A stretch of DNA of 64,000 nt. Source: Schaalia dentiphila ATCC 17982. Lineage in GTDB: Bacteria > Actinomycetota > Actinomycetes > Actinomycetales > Actinomycetaceae. The position numbers and the translations under genes are program-made. The stretch covers positions 1,952,527 through 2,016,526 of the forward strand of contig NZ_DS264586.1 in NCBI RefSeq assembly GCF_000154225.1, read 5' to 3'. The notes beneath the pieces were generated by a model. It made no database searches. It had not been told where the DNA came from and worked only from the letters and a program-made list of their open reading frames with translations. Below, piece by piece: positions 25,703 through 34,145 of this stretch; position 1 is the stretch's first letter; each line of letters begins with the position of its first letter.

Positions 25703-27451
25703 TCAGGCCACCTCGCTTTCGCTCGCTGCATTCTGGGAGTCGTAGATCTCGCGGTACTCCCCGCCCGCTGCCATCAGCTCCTCATGGGTGCCGCGCTCCT
25801 TGATACGACCGTCGTCGAGGACGATGATCTGGTCGGCATGGCTGACCGACGAGAGACGCTGGGCGATGATGATGGTCGTCGTGCCGGGGATTTCGCTCTC
25901 GAAGGCGTGACGAATCAGTGAATCGGTCTTCGTGTCCACGGCGGAGGTCGAGTCGTCCAGGATGAGGATCTTCGGGTTCTTCAGCAGCGCTCGGGCGATG
26001 CACAGGCGCTGCTTCTGGCCGCCCGACACGTTGGTGCCGCCGCGGGAGATGACGTAGTCGTAGCCGCCGGGCAGCCGCTGGATGAACTCGTCGGCCTGCG
26101 CGAGCTTGCAGGCGTGCTCGATCTGCTCGTCGGTGGCCTCGGGGTTACCCCAGCGCATGTTTTCTTTGATAGTTCCGGAGAACAGGACGTTCTTTTGAAG
26201 GACGACTGAGACTGCGTCACGCAGGGCGACCAGGTCGTAGTCGCGCACGTCGCATCCACCGACCTTCACGGATCCCTCGGACACGTCGTAGAGGCGGCAG
26301 ATCAGCTGGATGAGCGAGGTCTTGGAGGAGCCGGTGCCGCCCACGATGCCGAGCGTCGATCCGGACTCGATGCTCAGGTTGATGTCGGACAGGGCGTTCT
26401 CTTCAGCACTCTCGGAGTACTTGAAGGACACGTCCTCGAAGACGACGGACCCGTCCGCAACCTCGGTCGCGCCATTGGCCGGGGAGGTCAGCGACGGCTC
26501 GTGGTTGAGGACCTCTGCGATACGATGCGCGGACTCTGCAGCCATCGTCGTCATGACGAAGATGAAGGCGAGCATGAGCATCTGCGACAGGATCTGGATG
26601 CCGTAGGTGATGAGGGCGGTGAGTCCACCCTTCGTCAGCTCTGTCGCCCCGGAGTTAACGATAATTGAAGCGCCCACGTAGTCGACGGCCACAATCGCGA
26701 CGAAGATGAAGAACATCATCACGGGGCTGTTGAGCGCGATGAGCTTTTCGGCGTTCGTGAAGTCCTTGCGCACGTCCTGCGAGGCGGCGCGGAACTTCGT
26801 GGTCTCGTGCTCTTCGGTGACGAAGGACTTGACCACGCGGATCGCGGCGACGTTCTCTTGCACCGAGTTGTTCAGTGCATCGTACTTCTTGAAAATACGA
26901 CGGAAGATCGGGAAGGCGACCAGCACGATGACCGCGAGGATGATGGCGAGAACCGGCACCATCCCGAGGAAGATAAGGGCCATCTGGACGTTGATGCGCC
27001 ACGCCATCACGATGGAGAAGACGATCATGAGGGGCACGCGCACAGCAATGCGAATCAACATGCCGAAGGCGTTTTGCACGTTGGTGACGTCCGTCGTCAT
27101 GCGGGTGACCAGCGAGGACGTGGAGAAGCGGTCGATGTCGGCGAAGGAGAAGTCCTGCACCTGAAAGAAGAGATCCTGACGCAGGTTTTTCGCCAGGCCC
27201 ACCGAGGCGGTGGCGGCGAAACGCGCGGACAGGATGCCGCAGGCGAGGGACGCGAAAGCCAGTCCAGCGAGGATCAGTCCCAGGCGCATGACGGGGCTCA
27301 GGGACACGCCGTCAAGCGCATCCACGAGCGACACCATGATCAGCGGGATCAGACACTCGAAGACCACCTCCCCGATGATGAACAGCGGGGTGAGGATCGC
27401 GGGAGTCTTAAACTCGCGAAGCCTCCCCACCAGCGTGCGGATGGTTTTCAT
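25703..27451 (-). CDS. ABC exporter half-transporter, subunit 1 (degenerate ATPase site)
   Basis: 582 residues; six membrane segments (about 15-310) followed by the ATPase. Walker A is GGTGSSKTS, with Ser in place of the usual Gly before Lys. Signature is VSGGQKQR. Walker B is ILILDDSTSAVD, with Asp at the catalytic glutamate position. An Asp there is typical of the non-hydrolysing site of heterodimeric exporters, so only one of the two composite sites should turn over ATP. It is the first gene of the pair. Upstream is a solitary copy of the ACGAGGCCGGGG word (27487-27498). Confidence 0.9.
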   Translation of the reverse strand: MKTIRTLVGRLREFKTPAILTPLFIIGEVVFECLIPLIMVSLVDALDGVSLSPVMRLGLILAGLAFASLACGILSARFAATASVGLAKNLRQDLFFQVQDFSFADIDRFSTSSLVTRMTTDVTNVQNAFGMLIRIAVRVPLMIVFSIVMAWRINVQMALIFLGMVPVLAIILAVIVLVAFPIFRRIFKKYDALNNSVQENVAAIRVVKSFVTEEHETTKFRAASQDVRKDFTNAEKLIALNSPVMMFFIFVAIVAVDYVGASIIVNSGATELTKGGLTALITYGIQILSQMLMLAFIFVMTTMAAESAHRIAEVLNHEPSLTSPANGATEVADGSVVFEDVSFKYSESAEENALSDINLSIESGSTLGIVGGTGSSKTSLIQLICRLYDVSEGSVKVGGCDVRDYDLVALRDAVSVVLQKNVLFSGTIKENMRWGNPEATDEQIEHACKLAQADEFIQRLPGGYDYVISRGGTNVSGGQKQRLCIARALLKNPKILILDDSTSAVDTKTDSLIRHAFESEIPGTTTIIIAQRLSSVSHADQIIVLDDGRIKERGTHEELMAAGGEYREIYDSQNAASESEVA

Positions 27452-27503
27452 GAATCTCCTCTTCGGTTCATACGAACGTCATATGGACGAGGCCGGGGCA
27501 CTC

Positions 27504-28481
27504 TCAACGCCCACGCAGCCTGCAGATGGTGATAATTGCTTTTTCGATGGCGCGTTGCGGGTCACGCGACGCGCCCTTTGTTTCGGCGTCTGCCGTGGCG
27601 ATGGCTCCGAAGGCTCCCGCCAGCGAGGCGTCGGACCAGCCACGCAGCTCCCATCGGGCGCGGTCCACCTGCCAGGGTGCCATCTTCAGGCTCGATGCCG
27701 ACCCACCGATCGAGACCTTCGCCATGGCGCGGAACTTCATGGCCAGGGCGCTGACGAGCAGCTGCGGGGCGATGCCGGTCGCAAACGCGTGCCGGGCGAG
27801 CATGAGCGCCTTCGCGGAGTTGCCCGCGACGGCGGCGTCGGCGACGTCGTATCCCGTGGCCTCGACGCGCCCGGCCTGGTAGCGGCGCACGTCCTCCAGG
27901 GTGATGCGTCCGCTCACGTCCGAGAGCAGCTGCGCCAGCGCGCCCGCCATCGCACGCGGGTCGTTACCGAGCGCGTCCACGAGGGCCTGTTGCGCCTCGG
28001 TGTCCATCTGGCGGCGCGCGGCGCGCACGTCGGAGGCGATGAGGGCGAGCTTGTCGCGGTCGTTTTTGAGCGGTTCGGCGGGGATCACGGGCCATTTGGC
28101 TTTGGTGATCGTGTCGATGACCTTCTTGCCGCGGGCGTTACCCCCGGGGTGTGCCAGGAACATCCAGACGTCGGGCGCGGGCGCGCCGGCGTAGGCGATC
28201 AGATCGTTGGCGAGAGCGTCGCTCATCGTTTCCAGGTCCCGGATGATGACCATGCGGGATTCGCCGAAGAGTGAGGGCGAGGCGATGACGTCGAGCTGTC
28301 CGGCCTGGTAGGTGGCCGCGTTGATGTCGGTGCGCTCGAGGTTGGGGTCGGCCTCGTGGGCGAGGGCGCGCAGCTGGTCGAGGGCACGATCGACGAGGAG
28401 GCCCTCGGGGCCTTTGATCAACACGATGGGTGCCAGCGTGATCTGGGCTGGCGGCGCCGGGCGCGAACCGCGTGCTGCCAC
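27504..28481 (-). CDS. holA: DNA polymerase III subunit delta
   Basis: Clamp-loader subunit that opens the beta clamp. 325 residues from a GTG with ribosome-binding site AGGAAG. LIKGPEGLLVDRALDQLR, VIIRDLETM and VWMFLAHPGGNARGKKVID are family features, and the C-terminal helical collar ends in IEKAIITICRLRGR. Position after comEA-comEC is standard in actinobacteria and firmicutes. The 147-base gap from comEC has a small hairpin (CTCGTG / CACGAG, 28572-28591) but no gene. Confidence 0.92.
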   Translation of the reverse strand: MAARGSRPAPPAQITLAPIVLIKGPEGLLVDRALDQLRALAHEADPNLERTDINAATYQAGQLDVIASPSLFGESRMVIIRDLETMSDALANDLIAYAGAPAPDVWMFLAHPGGNARGKKVIDTITKAKWPVIPAEPLKNDRDKLALIASDVRAARRQMDTEAQQALVDALGNDPRAMAGALAQLLSDVSGRITLEDVRRYQAGRVEATGYDVADAAVAGNSAKALMLARHAFATGIAPQLLVSALAMKFRAMAKVSIGGSASSLKMAPWQVDRARWELRGWSDASLAGAFGAIATADAETKGASRDPQRAIEKAIITICRLRGR

Positions 28482-28628
28482 GTCTTCCTGCCTTTCCGCT
28501 GAAACGGTAACTGTCTAAGTCTGCCACCGAGCGAGCTCATTTGCGTCGGTCTTTGCCCTTGGCAGACACTACTCGTGGCAGGTGTCACGAGAGCTTGACG
28601 ACGCGCCCTCAGTAGGTAGCTGTCCCAC

Positions 28629-30179
28629 TCATGTCCCCTGCTCATCGACAATCGGGGCTCCCCACCGCTTCCACACGTGCCACGCAACCCATCCACCTCC
28701 GCAGCAGGCATACACGCCCAAGATTGTCGAGGACCCTCCTGGCACGCGCACCCCGTTTCCGGGTAGGGAGGCGCACACGCGCGCTGCTCCCGCGATCCAT
28801 GCGGTCGCCCACGAAGCAACGACTGCACACGCCGAGGCGGCGCGAATACTCAGCGGGGAGATGAGCGCGCCCAAGAGCCCGGCGACGGTCGCGACCGGCA
28901 CGGCAGGCTCGGCGAAGACGTTGGCGGCGATTCCCCACACGGGCACGTTCCCGGACAGTGACACGATGATCGGCGCGGTCGCAAGCTCCGCGAAGGCAGG
29001 CACGCACACCATCTCTACGAGGCGGCGAAGCGTCTTCCCCGCGCGTGTGTCCCCACGTATTCGCCGGCGACAGCTCCGCACCAGCGCCGCGGAGGGACCG
29101 ACGACCGCGAGCGCGGCGAGCGCCGACAGGGCGAATCCGTAGGAGCGGGCTGCCCAGGGGTCGATGAGGAGGGTGGCGATGACGACGGCGCAGAGGGCGG
29201 CGATGGATTCTCCTTCGCGTCCGAGGATGAGTCCGAGGGAAGCGACGGCCGCAACGCACACGGAGCGCACGACGGAGGGGTCTGGTCCGACGAGTGTGAG
29301 GATTGTAGTCAGGACGAGGATGGTGGCCCCGAGGCGTAGGGGTTTTCGCGCGGGGACGACGAGGGTGACGGTGGCGAGGACGATGACGATGTGGGATCCG
29401 GAGACGGCGGTGAGGTGGGTGAGGGAGGTTTTCTTCATTGCGTCAGACAGATCTGCGGGCATTCCGCGGTCGTCTCCGATCGCCATGCCGGGGACGAGGG
29501 AGCGTGCGTCCCTGTGCAGAGGCGCGCAGGCGTGGGCGAAGGCCCGGTGGGTGGAGCGCATCCAGGCGGATAGGCCACCGGGCCTGGCGATGAGCTGGGC
29601 ACGCCTGACTCTTATCGTGCCCACCGATGGCGCCTCGGCGGCAAAGGTCGCGTCGAGGCTTCCCCATACCTCGTAGACGTCTCCTCGCGCGGTGTCTTGC
29701 CACCCGGGCGCGCGCACGAGTGCGGTGGCGTTCGAGGGGATCCACTCCTCCCCCACGGAGACGGCCTCGATGCGCGCGCGGGCACTGCGTGTCGCGGAGA
29801 ATCCGGACGAGGGCGGGGCCGGGTCAGCTTGGAGGACGATGCGCGCGCGGATGGGGCCGGAGTCCCTGCGGGCGGGGTCGGCGTCGTATTGTCGGCGGGC
29901 GGCGGATCCGACCGCGAGCGCGCAAGCCACGCACGCGAGGAGGAGTGCGAGGCCTAGGCGAGCGGACCGGGGTGGGGTGAGGGCGTGTCTGGGTGTCTTC
30001 CGGCCTCGTTGTGAGCGCGCGTAGGAGGCGGCGCATCCGAGCGCGACGAGGGTGCACGCTCCGATCCATGCCCATTGAGCTGGGTGGCCCGTCGCCCACC
30101 AGGTGGAGGCCCAGGTGGCGGTGGCTGCGGGCGCGAGTCGCAGGTCGATCATGCGGGGAGCGCATTGGGTGTCACTCAT
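28629..30179 (-). CDS. comEC: ComEC/Rec2-family DNA channel protein without metallo-beta-lactamase domain
   Basis: Predicted membrane channel for single-stranded DNA in natural transformation. 516 residues. Two N-terminal membrane segments are followed by an OB-like extracellular segment. The core competence domain starts at LVPGMAIGDDRGMPADLSDA and continues with TSLTHLTAVSGSHIVIVLA, then several membrane segments. Many ComEC proteins are 700-850 residues with a C-terminal HxHxDH nuclease-like domain. Here the chain ends soon after the last membrane segment, so that domain is absent. The ATG overlaps the comEA stop by one base (TGATG). Confidence 0.9.
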   Translation of the reverse strand: MSDTQCAPRMIDLRLAPAATATWASTWWATGHPAQWAWIGACTLVALGCAASYARSQRGRKTPRHALTPPRSARLGLALLLACVACALAVGSAARRQYDADPARRDSGPIRARIVLQADPAPPSSGFSATRSARARIEAVSVGEEWIPSNATALVRAPGWQDTARGDVYEVWGSLDATFAAEAPSVGTIRVRRAQLIARPGGLSAWMRSTHRAFAHACAPLHRDARSLVPGMAIGDDRGMPADLSDAMKKTSLTHLTAVSGSHIVIVLATVTLVVPARKPLRLGATILVLTTILTLVGPDPSVVRSVCVAAVASLGLILGREGESIAALCAVVIATLLIDPWAARSYGFALSALAALAVVGPSAALVRSCRRRIRGDTRAGKTLRRLVEMVCVPAFAELATAPIIVSLSGNVPVWGIAANVFAEPAVPVATVAGLLGALISPLSIRAASACAVVASWATAWIAGAARVCASLPGNGVRVPGGSSTILGVYACCGGGWVAWHVWKRWGAPIVDEQGT

Positions 30180-30907
30180 CAGCAGACACCCGTCCGGATC
30201 TTTTCGATGAGGGATGGGCCGATTCCGGGGACGTCGTCGAGTTCTTCGACGGTGGACAGGCGAGGGTGGGTGGCCCGGTAGGAGATGATGCGCTGCGCGA
30301 GAGATGGTCCGATGCCGGGCAGGGTCTGGAGCTCGGCCTCGGTGGCGGTGGCCAGTCGGACGCACGCCCCCGCTGTGGTGCCCGCCTCAGAGGATGCTGG
30401 TGGCGAATCCCCAACGACGGCGACTCGAATCTGTTCCCCATCGACGAGGATGCGGGCGAGGTTGATTGATTCCAGGTCGGCCTCAGGTGTTGCGCCTCCG
30501 GCTGCCGTGATGGCGTCGATGACTCGGGAAGAGGCTGGCAGGGTGAGCACTCCCGGGGAAGCGACAGCACCGGAGACGTAGACGACGACATCATCAGTGC
30601 GCTCCCCTACTGATGCGGGTGCGGATGGGGATGGGCCTGTCGCTACGGGTGCAGCCTCGCTCTCTTCTCGCTCGGAGGACGATTGGGCGAGGCCTTGGGC
30701 GTGCTCGCGTGCCGCTGCGTGCCTCCACACTCCCACGGCCGCGATGAGGACAACCACGACAATGAGAGCGGCCACGCTCGCTCCTCCGGGTAGGAGGCGG
30801 GCGACGCTCGGCTCGGCGGGTTCGTCGTCCTCAGTGAGGGCGCTGTCGTACACGGCTTTCGTCAGCGCCGCCATGCGCCGACGAGCCAACCATCGTGACA
30901 CGTTCAT
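30179..30907 (-). CDS. comEA: ComEA-like DNA receptor protein
   Basis: Membrane-anchored DNA-binding protein of the competence machinery. 242 residues. One membrane segment is at about 44-63 (VAALIVVVVLIAAVGVW). A low-complexity spacer follows, then an SLBB-type domain (VVVYVSGAVASPGVLTLPA). The C-terminal double helix-hairpin-helix is LQTLPGIGPSLAQRIISYR and LDDVPGIGPSLIEKIR. It is transcribed with comEC and probably holA. Confidence 0.92.
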   Translation of the reverse strand: MNVSRWLARRRMAALTKAVYDSALTEDDEPAEPSVARLLPGGASVAALIVVVVLIAAVGVWRHAAAREHAQGLAQSSSEREESEAAPVATGPSPSAPASVGERTDDVVVYVSGAVASPGVLTLPASSRVIDAITAAGGATPEADLESINLARILVDGEQIRVAVVGDSPPASSEAGTTAGACVRLATATEAELQTLPGIGPSLAQRIISYRATHPRLSTVEELDDVPGIGPSLIEKIRTGVC

Positions 30908-30959
30908 GCCCGCACGCTAACCCCGGCGAACGCCAGGAGCACACATGAAAACGAACCCC

Positions 30960-31010
30960 TGTGGATAACTGTAATGGGCGCGTGGGGGTTGTGGACGAAT
31001 CCCACACCCA
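30960..31010. promoter_or_regulatory. DnaA-box-like site and hairpin before the HerA-like gene
   Basis: TGTGGATAA at 30960-30968 is a perfect DnaA-box match. It is followed by the inverted repeat GGGTTGTGG-ACGAAT-CCCACACCC (one mismatch), at about 30985-31008. The region between comEA and the HerA-like gene is about 200 bases and carries no other gene that I can support. Confidence 0.45.
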
Positions 31011-31113
31011 ACCCACCCCGCATAACTCGCATGGGACCGCGGTCCCAGAGGATACTGTTCCGGTATCGTCGAAGTACAGTGGCGCACCGCGCCCAGAGCC
31101 GAAAGGCCACACC

Positions 31114-33117
31114 ATGAGCGAGAACATCGAGGACCTCAAGGCGCAGCTCGCCGCGGCGGAAGCAGCCGCGAAGGCCGCCGAGGCAGAGGCCGCCCGCGCG
31201 AAGGCCGAAGCCCTGCGTCTCCAGCTTGAAGCAAAGGGCGGCTCGGCCGCAGACGCGCCTACCGCCGCAGCCGAGGCCGAGACCCAGCAGGCGGAAGCCG
31301 CCCGCGCGACGGCCGACGCGCCGCGCACCCAGGTAGAGGCCGTCGAGGCCCCCGCGGCCGAAGCGCCTGCTCCCGAGGCTGCCCCGGCCTCGTCCCCCGC
31401 CCCCAGCACCGAACTGTCGGCTTTCGCCACCCAGATCCAGGGCGCCTACTCCTGGGACGTCCCCGCGGTCACGATCGGCACGCTCATTGACAACGGTGCG
31501 CGCGTGCCCGGCGTGAGCGCCAAGATGCCGCTGCCCATGTTCAACCGCCACCTCCTGGTCGCCGGAGCGACGGGCACGGGCAAGACCCGTACCCTCCAGC
31601 TCCTCGCCGAGGGCCTGTCCGCGAACGGCTCCTCCGTCCTCCTGTGCGACGTGAAGGGCGACCTGACGGGCCTGGCCGAGGCCGGCACCAGCTCCGAGAA
31701 GCTCCTGAGCCGCACCGCCGCCAACGGTCAGGAGTGGGCCTCGTCATCATTCCCGATCGAGCTGCTGAGCCTGGGCGGCGCCGATTCGCAGTTCCCAGGC
31801 GTGCCCGTGCGCGCTCAGGTCTCCGACTTCGGCCCGATCCTGCTCGCCCGCGCCCTCTCGCTCAACACCACGCAGGAGCAGGCCCTCCAGCTGATTTTCG
31901 CGTGGGCGGACAGCCAAGGCCTCGAGCTCATCGACCTGCCCGACCTGCGCGCCGTCATCTCCTTCCTGACCTCCGATGAGGGCAAGGACGAGCTGGCCAC
32001 GATCGGCGGCGTCTCCAAGGCCACCGCCGGCGTCATCCTGCGCGCCCTGACCGCGCTCGAGTCCCAGGGCGGCGGCCAGTTCTTCGGCGCCCCCGGCTTC
32101 GACACGGCCGACCTCATGCGCATGGATTCGACCGGCCGCGGCATCATCTCCCTGCTCGGCGTCGGCGACATCTCGACGCGCCCTGCACTGGTCAGCGCCG
32201 TCATCATGTTCCTGCTCGCCAACCTCTTCTCCACCCTGCCCGAGGTCGGCGACGTCGAGCGCCCCAAGCTCGTGTTCTTCTTCGACGAGGCGCACCTGCT
32301 GTTTGCGGACGCCACCAAGGAGTTCGAGCGTCAGGTCGTCCAGACCGTGCGCCTCATCCGTTCCAAGGGCGTGGGCGTCGTCTTCGTGACGCAGACCCCC
32401 AAGGACATCCCCTCCGACGTCCTGGCCCAGCTCGGTTCGCGCATCCAGCACGGCCTGCGCGCCTCCACCCCCGACGACTTCAAGAAGCTCAAGGCCACGG
32501 TCCAGACCTTCCCGAAGACCTCCCTGGAGCTCGACGAGGTCCTCACGACCCTGGGCACCGGCGAGGCCGTCGTGACCGTCCTGGATCCGAAGGGTAACCC
32601 CACCCCGGTCACCCCCGTCAGCATCTGGGCACCCGCCTCCGTGATGGGCCCCGCGTCCGCCGACACGGTCGCGCGCATCAACCAGTCGAGCGTCATCATG
32701 GGCCGCTACCGCGACGCCGTGAACCCGGACTCGGCCGAGGAGAAGCTCGAGCGCCGCGCAGCCGAGGCACAGGCAGCCCGCGAGGAAGCCCTCGCGCAGG
32801 AGGAGGCCGCCAAGGAGGCCGAGCGCGCCGCCAAGGAGGCCGAGAAGGCCGCCGCCAAGGAAGAGGCCGCACGCCAAAAGGAAATGGAGCGCCTGCGTCG
32901 CCAGGTCGAGAAGCAGCAGGAGAAGGAGGAGGCCGCCCGCCAGAAGGAAATGGAGAAGCTGCGCCGCCAGGTCGAGAAGCAGCAGGAGAAGGAGGAGGCC
33001 GCCCGCCAGCGCGCCGCCGAACGCCGCACCCGCCAGGTCGAAAACGTCCTCGGGTCGGTCCTGCGTACAGCCGGCCGCGAGATCACGCGTTCCATCTTCG
33101 GCACGCGCAAGCGCTGA
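31114..33117 (+). CDS. HerA-like (DUF853) ATPase with coiled-coil extensions
   Basis: 667 residues. The N-terminus (1-110) is an Ala/Glu-rich coiled coil then an Ala/Pro-rich linker. The ATPase follows: Walker A GATGTGKT (151-158), Walker B LVFFFDEAHLL (Asp391-Glu392), and a later VVFVTQTPKDIPSDVLAQLGSR motif. This places it with FtsK/HerA-type translocases of the DUF853 group, some of which pump DNA; the role of this group is unproven. The C-terminus (about 535-650) is again coiled coil, with a 22-residue unit repeated about 2.7 times. The ATG follows GAAAGG. Confidence 0.85.
   Translation: MSENIEDLKAQLAAAEAAAKAAEAEAARAKAEALRLQLEAKGGSAADAPTAAAEAETQQAEAARATADAPRTQVEAVEAPAAEAPAPEAAPASSPAPSTELSAFATQIQGAYSWDVPAVTIGTLIDNGARVPGVSAKMPLPMFNRHLLVAGATGTGKTRTLQLLAEGLSANGSSVLLCDVKGDLTGLAEAGTSSEKLLSRTAANGQEWASSSFPIELLSLGGADSQFPGVPVRAQVSDFGPILLARALSLNTTQEQALQLIFAWADSQGLELIDLPDLRAVISFLTSDEGKDELATIGGVSKATAGVILRALTALESQGGGQFFGAPGFDTADLMRMDSTGRGIISLLGVGDISTRPALVSAVIMFLLANLFSTLPEVGDVERPKLVFFFDEAHLLFADATKEFERQVVQTVRLIRSKGVGVVFVTQTPKDIPSDVLAQLGSRIQHGLRASTPDDFKKLKATVQTFPKTSLELDEVLTTLGTGEAVVTVLDPKGNPTPVTPVSIWAPASVMGPASADTVARINQSSVIMGRYRDAVNPDSAEEKLERRAAEAQAAREEALAQEEAAKEAERAAKEAEKAAAKEEAARQKEMERLRRQVEKQQEKEEAARQKEMEKLRRQVEKQQEKEEAARQRAAERRTRQVENVLGSVLRTAGREITRSIFGTRKR
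32860..33039 (+). repeat. 66-bp in-frame tandem repeat in the HerA-like gene
   Basis: Two full units, 32860-32925 and 32926-32991, and a partial third to about 33039. Each encodes 22 residues beginning EEAARQKEME and ending RRQVEKQQEK. The copies are nearly identical in DNA, suggesting recent duplication and possible length variation between strains. Confidence 0.8.
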
Positions 33118-33135
33118 CCCTTCTGATTTTTCGGC

Positions 33136-33186
33136 ACGAGGCCGGGGCTAGGGACTCACACTGAGGATCCCGAGCCCCGGCCTCGT
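33136..33186. terminator. Hairpin built from an inverted pair of the ACGAGGCCGGGG word
   Basis: ACGAGGCCGGGGCT (33136-33149) and AGCCCCGGCCTCGT (33173-33186), perfect 14-bp stem, between the HerA-like gene and proC. Same arms as at 7665-7715 but with an unrelated loop. Confidence 0.75.
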
Positions 33187-33268
33187 CTCACACTTCGGCC
33201 ACTGTGCCAAGAAATTGCAAAACGGGGTAGGCTGCATCTCAATCGACCAACTTTCACGGGAGACCCTG

Positions 33269-34075
33269 ATGCGTATCGGATTCATCGGAACGGGAGCCAT
33301 GGCCCAGGCCATCGCTCGCGGTGCCGTCGCGTCCGGCGTCGATCCCGCAACCTTGGTCTTCTCCAACCGCACGGCCACCAAGGCCTGCGACCTCGCCGAC
33401 GAACTCGGAGCGACCGCCGCGTCCTCGAACGCGTCCCTGGCTCGCCAGGCCGACATCGTCATCCTGGCCGTCAAGCCCAAGGACCAGCGCGCGGTCATCA
33501 AGGAGATCTCCCCCATCGTGGTCGGCCACCCCGACGTCTGCGTCGTCTCCCTGGCGGCGGGACGCACCCTCGACCAGATCACCACAGACTTCGGCGCGGG
33601 CATCCCGCTCGTGCGCGTCATGCCGAACGTCGCGGCCACCGTCGGGCAGTCCATGACCGCCCTGACGGCCGCGCGCGCCACCGACGCACAGGTCGCAGCC
33701 GTCCGATTCCTCATGGATTCGATCGGCCGCACCATCCTCATCGACGAGGACTATTTCCCCGTGTTCCAGGCCCTGGCCTCGTGCTCTCCGGCCTGGTATT
33801 TCCAGATTGTTGATTCTTTCGCCCGCGCTGGTCTCAAGCACGGCCTGTCCAAGGACAGCGCCGTCGAGATCGCCGCACAGGCGATGGCGGGGGCCGCTGC
33901 TCTGCTCCTCGCCGAGCGCGAGAATGGAACCATCCCCGCGCAACTCATTGATCGCGTGACAAGCCCCGGCGGCACCACAATCGCGGGATTGCTGGCCGCC
34001 GAGGAAGGCGGTTTGTCGACCGCACTGGTTAGTGCCGTCGACGCCTCCATCCACGCCGACTCCCATCTCGGCTGA
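33269..34075 (+). CDS. proC: Pyrroline-5-carboxylate reductase
   Basis: Last step of proline synthesis, NAD(P)H-dependent. 268 residues. The Rossmann motif MRIGFIGTGAMAQAIARG is at the very N-terminus, which supports this start. VKPKDQ and RVMPNVAATVGQSMTAL follow. The C-terminal signature is DRVTSPGGTTIAGL. Single gene; the antiporter-family gene begins 70 bases later on the same strand and may share its transcript. Confidence 0.96.
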   Translation: MRIGFIGTGAMAQAIARGAVASGVDPATLVFSNRTATKACDLADELGATAASSNASLARQADIVILAVKPKDQRAVIKEISPIVVGHPDVCVVSLAAGRTLDQITTDFGAGIPLVRVMPNVAATVGQSMTALTAARATDAQVAAVRFLMDSIGRTILIDEDYFPVFQALASCSPAWYFQIVDSFARAGLKHGLSKDSAVEIAAQAMAGAAALLLAERENGTIPAQLIDRVTSPGGTTIAGLLAAEEGGLSTALVSAVDASIHADSHLG

Positions 34076-34145
34076 TTCCACCTGCCGCGACGCGGCTTAC
34101 CTTCCTATTTTTGCGCTGTCGCGCACCCTCAACACAGGAACACTC

